DNA of 64,000 nucleotides from Harmonia axyridis (Eukaryota; Arthropoda; Insecta; Coleoptera; Coccinellidae): assembly GCF_914767665.1 (NCBI RefSeq), contig NC_059502.1:6696001-6760000 (forward strand), in the 5' to 3' direction. Under the pieces are notes generated by a model. It searched no databases and was not told where the DNA came from. It worked only from the letters and a program-made list of their open reading frames with translations. Shown in pieces: positions 55,101 through 64,000 of the stretch; position 1 is the first letter of the stretch, and the number at the start of each line of letters is the position of its first letter. The position numbers and the translations under genes were made by a program.

Positions 55101-57098
55101 CAGATAGAGCAAATCTGTTTATAGAACCTTTGTTTCCATGACCTCTAGAGGAATAGAGATTTATCAAGAAACTTCGCTAAGCAGCCTGTACATTCCAAAA
55201 AATAAATAAACTCAAGCACATCGAAGCAATAAGTCCTCAAAACCGTTGATCAATTCGAACGCCAAATACGTTCGAATCGATCCGTCCCAGAATCAAAACA
55301 AATTGCGAATTCATTCTCACATTCTGTCGATATAATTCCACTTTTTATGGGAGGTGTGACCGACAGCGTATATTCCATTCAGGGAATGTACACTGCATCG
55401 CAATGTACCTCATCGAATATGTATGGTTTGCGCGCTTTACTGCCACCCATGCACACAACATCACGGACAACATATCTATATAGAGTCGGATAAAGGTTTC
55501 GTAATTGGATGCTGGAAATCTGCGAAAAAATATACTGTGAAAGAGTTGAAAATATGCATATAGTTCGGATCGCTTGTCTTGATCGATCTAATTGAATCTC
55601 CAAGGGAATTATGACTATAGGTAGCGGGCCAGTGGCGCTTCGTGACATTGGAGAGGAGATGTGCATACTTCACCCAATAGGTTACGGGCCCAGCCATTAA
55701 AAACCAATTTTTTTTTTTTAGAAGTTCGACTCTTCTCGTTAACATAGTCAATTATTGGAGTGATACATATTCTCGTAAGTTTTTAACTCGACAGTTCCTT
55801 ATCAGATTCTTTGCAATATAAATGAACGTTATGTTATATTCACTGTTGATGGTTTTACCTTTGTTGAGACAGTCAAAGGACAATATATCCTTCAAGTCTC
55901 ACAATACGAATGCCATACATAACCTTTTTCAGATGATGTTTGAGAGTTTGGTGGCTTAAGACTACTTCTAATCATTGTTGTTGATGGAGCAGGGACTGAA
56001 TATCACTTATCAAGCCATCGCTTTGCTTGCATAGTATTTTTCCATGAAAAAACAGTGTTTTATCAATACATGAAACTTGTTTATATCAATTTTTCATACA
56101 ACGACAAATGTAGCGTCACGTAACCTTCAAAATCTCGATCCAGATTTTTCCCCTAATTTTAACATACATCTTCTGAATTTCGGTATCAACGAGAAAAAAG
56201 TGGTGCCAACTACAAATCTTAATGCTTCAAAACTGAAATGAAGACGTTTCCGGCCAACTCGATGAGAAAAGTAATACGCAGATTACGGTGTGAAAATCTG
56301 TAAAAATTCATGAGGCATTCCATACTTAATATTCACGAGCTGTCACTGGATCTGCATCGTTTTGTGCCTTTGGTGATGAAAGTGGTTGGTGAGACCTTGA
56401 GAAGCATTCCTCTACCGTAAATTCGTCTGTACCAAGTCGTAATTTTTTTATGAGATAACCGGCCATTTGTTTTGCATCTGAGTTTTTTCCATCCACGTAT
56501 TCAATAAGCAATTAACCTTTTCACGATGAGAATATTACGGATAGTGTTTTGCCTCATTATTATCGATAATGAATTTTTAAAATTAGTTGAGGAAAAAACT
56601 GCATACTGAGTAGAATCCCAAAATGAAATGAAAACATTTCTGAACAACATATCAATTTTCGGTAATGAGAACCATTCATTTATTGCCCTGAGCAAATAGC
56701 TATGGACCAAAGTTCCTTTTGGATGTTTGTACTGTTTTTTCGATATACATGGCAACGTCGCAATTATCTTGTGAGAAAAACTATTCTCTCATCATGACTT
56801 GAACCAAAGCTCATTATCGAAAATATCATCATTATTTCACATATTCAAATTGAATTTCAACATATAGTCGGATCTGTAAAAATTGAGCAAATATTTTAGA
56901 TATAATGCTCGAATTTTTTATGGCTCTGGAACCTCATTCAACATAAAACTTTACATCAAAATTGAAATTGGTCTTAATTTACCCACAGAATTTCCATCCA
57001 GACTGATCTGGTGTAACTGAAATACATTTTTTTCAATATTCTGGTATCTGCTTGCATCAATGAATTTTGCGCAAAGATTGGAATGGTTATTCTATATA
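55101..57098. other. Gene-free stretch
   Basis: Many short frames on both strands and no motifs. There is a poly-T tract near 55712. Confidence 0.45.
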
Positions 57099-57830
57099 AC
57101 AGGCCAATTGAAAAGTCCCCGGTCTACCATAGTGAAACACATTTTATTGGCAAAATTCGTTGCCTTCGAGGGCGATACAGCGATTATAGCGATCTTCCAA
57201 CTTTTAGATACCGTTTTTGTAGTACGCTTTGTCTTTCGCTTCAAAATAGGACTCAGTTTGGGCAATTACTTCTTCATTGGCGCTAAATTTCTTTCCAGCG
57301 AGCATTCAATTCAATTCATACAATTTTACCATTGTTTTCATCGATTTGTGGCATGGCGCATTGTCTTGATGAAACAGCACTTTTTTTCTCTTCAAATGGA
57401 GCCGTTTTTTAACGATTTCATCCTTCAAACGATCCAATAACGCTATATAAAAATCGCTGTTGATGGTCTGGCCCTTTTGGAGGTAATCAATGAATATTAT
57501 ACCTTGCGCATCCCCGAATACTGATGCCATAACCTTGCCAGTTGCCTGTTGTGTTTTTCCTCGCTCTGGATTCGGTTCATCGTGTGGAGTCCACTCAGCT
57601 GATTGTCGATTGGACTTCGGAGTGAAATGATAAAGCCATGTTTCATCCATTTTCACATATCGACGCTGAAATTCAGGTTTATTGCACTTAAATAGCTTCA
57701 AACACTGCTCAGAATCATTAACATGTCGTTGATTGTGAGCTCGCGCGGCCCACATTTTGCTCACAGCTTTCTCATGTACAAATGCGTCCAGAAAGAGTAA
57801 AATGCTCAAACGATGAACCGAAATGAAATT
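57099..57830 (-). mobile_element. irritans-type mariner, 5'-truncated
   Basis: The left end has CAGGCCAATTGAAAAGTCCC, the same terminal repeat as at 39248. On the minus strand 57306-57809 reads MDETWLYHFTPKSNRQSAEW (first Asp), ATGKVMASVFGDAQGIIFID, YLQKGQTINSDFYIALLDRL and LFHQDNAPCHKSMKTMVKLY (second Asp). It then runs out of frame before the third Asp; the C-terminal codons lie at 57120-57300. The N-terminal half and the other TIR are missing. It is better preserved in the catalytic core than the 39-kb copy. Confidence 0.86.
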
Positions 57831-59297
57831 CCATTAGTTAAATGAATACAGTATGATTCGTTTATTTGAACAATTTCCTTTGCAACATTGCTTTGAGTGA
57901 AGGGGAGTACAAGTAGAGGTGTTCGAACGATACGGTGTAGATTACATTAATTCAGAATTTGAGTTTGTTTTTTGTAGGGAAAAAGAAGAGGCTGATAATG
58001 TGGTTTGCATAACATTAAAAATAAAGACGTAAAAACGAAGAGGCTGACAATGTGGTTTGCATAACATTAAAAATAAAGACGTAAAAACGTATTTTGAATT
58101 CTTGCATGTGGTAAAAAAGTTAAATCGGAGGAACGTTTGAGATTGCTTCACTCTTCCCGAAAAATGGCGGGATCTCAAAAATGCTGAAGGAAGAGAAGTA
58201 GTTAAACTTTGGCAGATCACAAGAATGCCGCGCGGTATAAACCCCTCTTGAATCCAACACAGAAATCATTTGGATTATGTTAATCCTTACAATAAAAATT
58301 CCGTGAAGCTCACCAAAAATCCATGATGTTTACAATTAATTGCAAAACTACTGAATTACGTTGCGTATATGTAATTACAAATAATCTATATGTGGAGCAA
58401 ACGTAATCAAAACGAACAAATAAAATTACACCAGCCAGCGGGTCGATCGGCTAATCGATAATCCCTACTATAATCCAGATGGACGAACACGAATCACGTA
58501 GGCGACATTAACACCCCTTGATATGCAGGACGCCGGGCCCGCCACTACATCCAGGACACCACCGTGCGCCTGCTGCGATCCTCCTAGTTTACCGTCAGAC
58601 AGGCTATTCATCCTGCGGACGCAGCCACCTCGACAGAATGCACAATAAACGACGTCCTCGGCTTTCAAAATTAACGATGTGGGTTCTCCACTCTTAAGAG
58701 AGGGTGCGTATATACTGCTGCGCGTATATACCTAACCTGGTCGGTCGCCGGGAATACTTGTTTGCCAGTTTGTGTTTCCTGGGATGTGTTTTTGTTTGCC
58801 GCTGGAGCATTCGCCTTGTTTAAGCTAGTAAAGTCTGGGCAAACAATAAGATTACCATAATGTACCGATAGGATGTTGATATTGGGAAGATGGGGGGGTT
58901 GGAGGTCGAGCTAAGGTTTGAGAGATGGTGTGGATTGGTTTTGGGGATATTGGGGATGGGAGTGTGTTTAGAGCTACTATTTTTTTCTAGGGTCGGTTAT
59001 TACCTAGTGAAGATGAATCCGTGGTCAAATTTAGTTCCGTTCATTGGTCCGTCAGTAAACATGCTAACCCTTGAATGAAAAGAGCTTAAAACTTGAAATT
59101 TTCAGAGAATGTTTAGATCTCGAATGTTATATGGCTGTTCCAAATATTGTTTTTTCTTACAACAGTTCCCAACTTTCCTGTATTGTTTTTGTATCAGAGA
59201 ATGCCACTTTATCGCCCTAGTGTGGAAAAATTATTAGTGGGAGGAAGTATATATTCGTTAAATTTGTATGTATGAATAAACTCGAAAAAAAACGATA
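57831..59297. other. Gene-free stretch with a 52-bp tandem duplication
   Basis: 57985-58089 consists of two 52-bp units (GAAGAGGCTGA-AATGTGGTTTG ...). At 58440-58740 a GC- and CpG-rich block is flanked by AT-rich DNA; the minus frame there (58468-58668) starts with TTG and has no recognised domain. Confidence 0.5.
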
Positions 59298-59682
59298 TGC
59301 AGGGTTTTCATTTTGCTCGCTATCTGGGCAGCTCTCACTCTTGAAGCTGCTGGTTTTTTACATTTGACAAGTTAAAACTACGCCTTTACTTAAAATGGTA
59401 AGATACACGCTTCAACAACATATCGAAATTGTTTTCACTACAAAAATGGAGAAAAATTTTGGGATCACAGTTCGCAAAACTAAAGCACTTTTGGTTCGTC
59501 GTGAAGCACCTTACGTCGAAAAAATTTGAGCTGTTGAGACAAGGTCATTATGTGAAAAATCAAAACTGCATGCTTTACTCGAAAACAATTGAGAATATTG
59601 CTGCTATAGCCTGTAGTGTTGATGAAAACCCAGATCTGTCGATTCCTAATCTATCTTGGCAATTAGGCTATGATCAATGATT
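59298..59682 (+). pseudogene. N-terminal remnant of IS630-type transposase (second family)
   Basis: After a terminus-like GGGTTTTCATTTTGCTCG, an ATG at 59396 opens MVRYTLQQHIEIVFTT. Further frames give RREAPYVEKI and NIAAIACSVDENPDLSIPNL. Insect IS630-like transposases start with YS-QEHIEIVK-Y, R-EAPS-STI and NIAAV-ESVAEDP-LSI-RRSQQLG in this order. The catalytic domain is absent. Confidence 0.7.
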
Positions 59683-61219
59683 TTTAAAGGCATTAATTGG
59701 AAGATATTGGTGGAAATTACTTTGCTTTATTTTACTTCAGATATTTGTTATTCAAACGAATCATAATAATCGATATTTTATCTTCTGATAGATGTTGATC
59801 ATCTTCATGGTCCTTCGATATTATTTGATATTTTTCAATCCCAAGAGTGGTTTCTGTTGTTCCAATCCCACAGGAGATGCTTCGGGCAAAGGAACAACGA
59901 TATTAAAATATGTTTACCTGAATTATAACAACTCCTTCTCGGATTTATAACAGAGATATTATAAAGAAATCATTACATTTATCATAAAATAAACTTGAGA
60001 AGAAGTTTTGCTGAAATTATTTGACACAAAAAGAATTCAACCACACCTGAAATACGTTTCTACAAGATGGATGACTCTAAAATAAACTACTGTTTCAAAA
60101 TTAATCAATTCGTTCTGGTGAGATAACTTGTTGAATGCAAATATTCATGTCAACACTTACCGAGGATCCCGACACAATTCTCGCTGATAAATCAAATTCT
60201 AAAACAAGTAATGGCTGAAATCTAAAACAAGGTACGTACCTTTCCTGAAATCTCGATCATTATTAAAATCTTTCAGGAAATTCGCTCTATTTCCTTATCT
60301 GGATACGCGCATCCGTTGGCGCTTCACCGGCAACCAATTGCATACGATTAATTGACAAATTATCGCGTCTTTGAAAATTCCAGTAGTGTAGCATGAATTG
60401 AAACGTGCAAAATCGTTGCAGCGGATTCGATATTCTCATCCCTATCGAAGGACCACGCTCTACGCCACTGCCAAAGCCAATAGCGAGTCACAGAATCAAC
60501 TCACTCAAATCAACGCCGATCAAGAAAGTGGCGACAACTGCTGAAACGCCTCCGACTTCGACGTTGGCCTTAAAGTGATTCCGCCGAAAGATTCGGACGC
60601 CCCTTGAGCGGTTTCAGATTACCCCGTCTGAGGGAGATCCATTTGGCCCGCTGGCCGCCTTCCGTCCGTAGGCAATACTGTGTCCTGATCCCCCTGACCC
60701 ACATTTGGGCCTGACGCTCGTCGGACCGTTATTTACCTCGCGCGACAACAATTGCGCCACCGGGTTTATGCTGACAGCTGTGAAATACTCCAGGGAAGAG
60801 GGGAAGAGGAATTGAGGGTTTATCATCGATGTTACGGGGAGGGTTTTTGGGGGTTGGATTCTCGATGGTTTCTTGCACGCTTTCAGATCCGGTCGTTTTT
60901 TATTTTGTTGCTCATTGTAACTTCAAAGGGATTAAGATGAAATAATGATGATAATATTGGTTCAAATCCGGCTCGAAGGACCATGGAAATATTGTCGATA
61001 TAATGGACTGTATAAATTATATTAATTACTGCACTGGTTAAGCGGTTTATTTACACATTTACAAACATTACCCCGAGTAGGTTATGCTGATTTACAGCTG
61101 ACACAAGAACAGAACAAGAGAAATGAAAAGAGGGTTATGATTTCCTCATGCTATCGAAAAGTTAAATTTAACGATAGAATGTTACGCATAGAATTCATGA
61201 ATATACACAATGAAGAAAA
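59683..61219. other. Gene-free stretch with a CpG-richer block
   Basis: Positions 60290-60790 are clearly richer in GC and CpG than their flanks and hold short frames on both strands without known motifs. A donor-like GTAAGT on the minus strand (near 60168) is not matched by a convincing exon. Confidence 0.45.
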
Positions 61220-62290
61220 CTTATCTAAAATTATACACATAACGCCAACGAAATATTGGTGGATTTGTGTCTGCATCATAAAGTTAGTCTCGATCGAACA
61301 TGTCAGCTAGCGAGGCAAATTCTCGTCATTTGCAGAAGGTTTTAATTTTCTGCTTTAATATGAAGAAATCTGCGGCTATGGCTCATCGAATGCTCTCAAA
61401 TACCTATGGTGAGGACGTTTTTAGTGGAAGAACGTGCCAAGAGTGGTTTCAACGCTTCAAGAACGGTGATTTTGACGTCGAAGATCAGCATGGAGGTGGA
61501 AGAGAGAAGGTTTCCGAATTGGAGGCATTACTTGATCAAGACTTATGTCAAACTCAACAAGAATTGGCAGGGTCATTGGGAATGACGTAACAAGCCTTTT
61601 CAAAACGCCTGAAAGTCATGGGAATCATTCAGAAACAAGGAAATCGGTTGCCGTACGAGTTGAAACCGAGAGATGTTGAACAGCGTTTGTTTGCTTGTGA
61701 ACAGCTGCTTGCAAGGCAAAGATGTAAGAGATTTATGCATCGCATTGTGACTGGAGACTAAAAATGGGTTCATTACGATAATCCCAAGCGCAGAAAATCA
61801 TGGGGATATCCCGGACATGTTTCCACGCCGACGTCCAAATCGAATATTCACGGTTCCAAGGTAATGCTCAGTATTTGGAGCGACCAGCTCGGCGTAGTTT
61901 ATCGTGAGTTGTTTAAGCCGACTGAAACAATCACAGGTGATCGTTATCGGCCGCAATACAACGAGAAACATTATAAGGTGATTTCACAGCATGACAATGC
62001 TCTACCCCATATTGCGAAAGTGGTCAAGACATACTTGCAAACGTTGAAATGGTAAATCCTACCCCTCCAGCCGTATTCTCCAAACGTTGCTTCTTCGGAC
62101 AATTACTTGTTTTGATCAATGACACACGGGCTGGCTGACCAGCACTTTCGGTCTTATGAACAAGTAGAGAATTTGATCGATTCGTGGATCGCTTCAAAAG
62201 ATGACCAGTTTTTGCGGGATTTGGACCAGCTTTTCAACAATTGAGCCTCGAATTTCAGAAAAAAAAGGCGGAAGCAAAGTTGTACGCTTA
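61220..62290 (+). mobile_element. mauritiana-type mariner, nearly complete but inactive
   Basis: The right end has GGCGGAAGCAAAGTTGTACG. The plus-strand reading from ATG 61300 gives SRHLQKVLIFCFNMKKSAAM, AHRMLSNTYGED, WFQRFKNGDFDVEDQ and LDQDLCQTQQELAGSLGMT, then TAA (61588-61590) in place of a sense codon. It continues RFMHRIVTGD with TAA replacing the Glu after the first Asp. Next are NPKRRKSWGYPGH, LGVVYRELFKPTETITGDRY, a ~25-residue deletion, QHDNALPHIAKVVKTYLQTL (second Asp) and broken C-terminal codons. The left terminus is degenerate. Confidence 0.86.
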
Positions 62291-63064
62291 TGTTGTAAAT
62301 CAATAAGTCGATATAAACAAAAAGAAAACACAAGCTCAAAAAAAAGATGACCCAAATTGAAATTTGAATTAAGCAATAAGCGTATGTTGAGCTCTGGATT
62401 ATCTTCGAGAAAGTAGGCATTCTTGAATCATTGAAATGCCTCGACAACTCAATTGATAATGCTCCATTTTCTGAACAAAGCGAGCAAAAACAAATATTGT
62501 TCTTCTGACTTGAAATACAATAGATAGATGACCACCGATGTTCAAAGAGAAAGGCAGCAAATTTCAATAAGGCAAATTATCTCTCACACAATAAATGTTT
62601 TATGATTATAATTATTCATTAGAAACTTGGTAAATTAGTGGAAGGACATTCAAAACGTGAATTACGTTATTTTCTTTCTCGCTTCATGATTAAAGCTTAT
62701 TAAAGAAAACTTTCCATCCTCCGTTTCTTGGTCTACCTCACCCATTTCCTGAATCTAGCGATTAACACTTCATGACTTCATTGGTTACACTTTTCGTTCC
62801 ATGACTGATTCACTCTTTGAAATTCCAGTGACAAACTTCTTATGAACAATCCAGAAAAACTACACACAAGTCATGAACATAGTACCGACTTCTTTACAAT
62901 TTAATACTGCCATCCGTCTTGAATCTTGCTCCCATATGAGGACCAGGCTTTATGAGTCATGACTACCTCAAAAACCACTTTTTCCTCAAAGACTTCACGC
63001 CTCAGCCAACAATTCACATTGTTATCCCAAAAAAAAAATATTTTTTACTATTAGAAGCACAATA
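62291..63064. other. Gene-free stretch
   Basis: A 137-codon minus frame (62154-62567) overlaps the mariner end and has no recognised domain. It is likely accidental. Confidence 0.4.
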
Positions 63065-63182
63065 TACAGGGTGTCCCAGATTCGATGCTCACTAAGAGAA
63101 TCCCGAGAACTATAAGACTTAGGGAAAAAAATCTTCAAGGACCCCTGAGCTCTTTTATCGAAAAAAGATGGGACACCCTGTA
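63065..63182. repeat. 118-bp foldback MITE with ACAGGGTGTCCCA ends
   Basis: TACAGGGTGTCCCA at the left and TGGGACACCCTGTA at the right are perfect inverted repeats. A shorter inverted match lies inside. Small elements with these ends are common in insect genomes. Confidence 0.85.
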
Positions 63183-63639
63183 CAGTTGAATATTTGTAAG
63201 ATTCTGTATAAAAATGATAACAAAACGAACCTAATTGCAAAACTGCAAATCTCCTGTCCAAACAGGAGAACCGGCAACACTCTACCATCGCTCATTATTA
63301 TTCAATAAGGACTCCTCTAATAACTTTGCGATGGTAACTATGCTGATTGCGGAATAGCCAATAAACCCATGAATACAATTCACTTTTGGGTTCATTCCGA
63401 TATTGATCGATTAAGTTAATTAACGCTTGATTTCTTCAGCAAGCAGTGCATTACCAGCCGAGTTTCATCAGATATTGCGATTACCAATTCATGTCTAATT
63501 ATGGTGGTTGCTTTCTTGTGTGTTCTGTAATTTTACGTTTCACGTCTGTTATTCATTTTGAGGTTAATTAAGAAGAGAGGAGATAAGGTTTACATGCTAG
63601 TGTGGACGGGAACTTCGTGAATGGATAAAAATCAGAAAG
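63183..63639. other. Gene-free stretch
   Basis: AT-rich; no supported feature. Confidence 0.4.
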
Positions 63640-64000
63640 AGGAGCAGCCTAAGTCGAGGATCTCTAGATTTCTGGGAAGTGAGCCAAAGATCAACTGGCA
63701 AGGTGCTGGCATCCGTATTTTGAGAAGTGCATGGTGTACTATTTATTGACTATCTTGACATTACTGGCTTTTCACCACCCTGAAAAAATGCTTCAGGTAA
63801 AGAAATTAGGTTCCAATGAAAAAGTGATTACCAAGGTTGAAACCAATTTCGAAACCAAGGAAGAATCTTTCTACAAAAAAAGATTTTAAAAAGTGGAAGG
63901 ATGGTTGTAGTCCATCTATCACTCTTGAAGGTGACTATGTTGTCAATTGAAATCAAATTTGATGTGTTTTTTCAGTGATTAGGCCTAGATCTTCGGTAAA
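63640..64000 (+). pseudogene. Mariner C-terminal relic, running off the window
   Basis: Broken plus-strand frames contain GKVLASVF-like and VHGVLFIDYLDI codons, then KKLGSNEKVITKVETNFETK and EESFYKKRF. This is the order of the mariner catalytic middle followed by the C-terminal GSNEEVI-ETEA-FEAKD-SFY segment. The region with the second and third catalytic Asp is deleted. The 3' end would lie near or beyond 64000. Confidence 0.65.

Noticed and set aside
58468..58668. 66-codon minus-strand frame with Cys-x-x-x-Cys
   Set aside because: Starts with TTG, not ATG, and shows no acceptor site; a non-coding CpG block is simpler.
60150..60200. Minus-strand exon ending at a donor-like GTAAGT near 60168
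   Set aside because: Very short, no convincing acceptor, no recognisable peptide.
62154..62567. 137-codon minus-strand frame
   Set aside because: Overlaps the antisense of the mariner 3' end and continues into AT-rich DNA; no motif.

Overview
This window looks like a piece of a nuclear insect chromosome. It is AT-rich, has spliceosomal splice sites, carries Tc1/mariner elements of the irritans, mauritiana and rosa (DD41D) types, a Ty1/copia element and insect-type LINEs. A beetle is plausible, but nothing in the sequence settles the order. Host coding sequence is sparse. I support one short internal exon of an IRSp53/BAIAP2-like gene on the minus strand (23390-23465), one single-exon gene for a secreted, probably GPI-anchored, two-domain Ly6/DUF753-like protein on the minus strand (41005-41685), and, weakly, one transmembrane-encoding exon just downstream of it (40747-40865). 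Most of the rest is transposable elements, their relics, and AT-rich DNA that is probably intron or intergenic.

Layout. 1-6.6 kb: a mariner 3' fragment, a degenerate full-length-type copy of a rosa-like DD41D transposon (copy 1) and a short repeat carrying a Cys-rich first-exon-like ORF. 6.7-14.0 kb: a copia element on the minus strand with two apparently identical 363-bp LTRs, a perfect 5-bp target duplication and a badly broken interior. 15.5-17.7 kb: a composite palindromic block holding a 296-bp rosa deletion derivative and two 248-bp inverted arms that look identical. 18.5-22.98 kb: an inverted copy of the Cys-rich repeat, a chimeric junction between two transposase families, and two more rosa copies. 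23.4 kb: the host exon. 24.2-33.9 kb: a mauritiana-type mariner, several foldback/MITE-like elements, a PIF/Harbinger-like MITE and a Tc1-like element. 34-41 kb: LINE ends, another rosa copy and an irritans-type mariner. 41-42.7 kb: the Ly6-like gene and a mariner relic. 43.7-47.9 kb: a LINE with two intact ORFs (PHD-finger ORF1; APE endonuclease plus reverse transcriptase ORF2) inserted into an older Jockey-like relic. 49.9-55.1 kb: a rosa copy nested in a mariner, a cluster of ATCGATTGATA motifs, and LINE RT/RNase H remains. 57-64 kb: three further mariner fragments and small repeats.

How the parts relate. The best candidates for something new are structural. Two rosa copies (22 kb and 37-38 kb) are each bracketed by long direct repeats of about 170 and 390 bp that start at TA and behave like oversized target duplications. 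The copia copy has identical LTRs but a deleted RT catalytic box and a 5' region made of tandem repeats, as expected for an element mobilised in trans. The 248-bp palindrome and the ATCGATTGATA cluster are not explained by any family I recognise. All identity statements come from reading by eye; no alignment or search was run.
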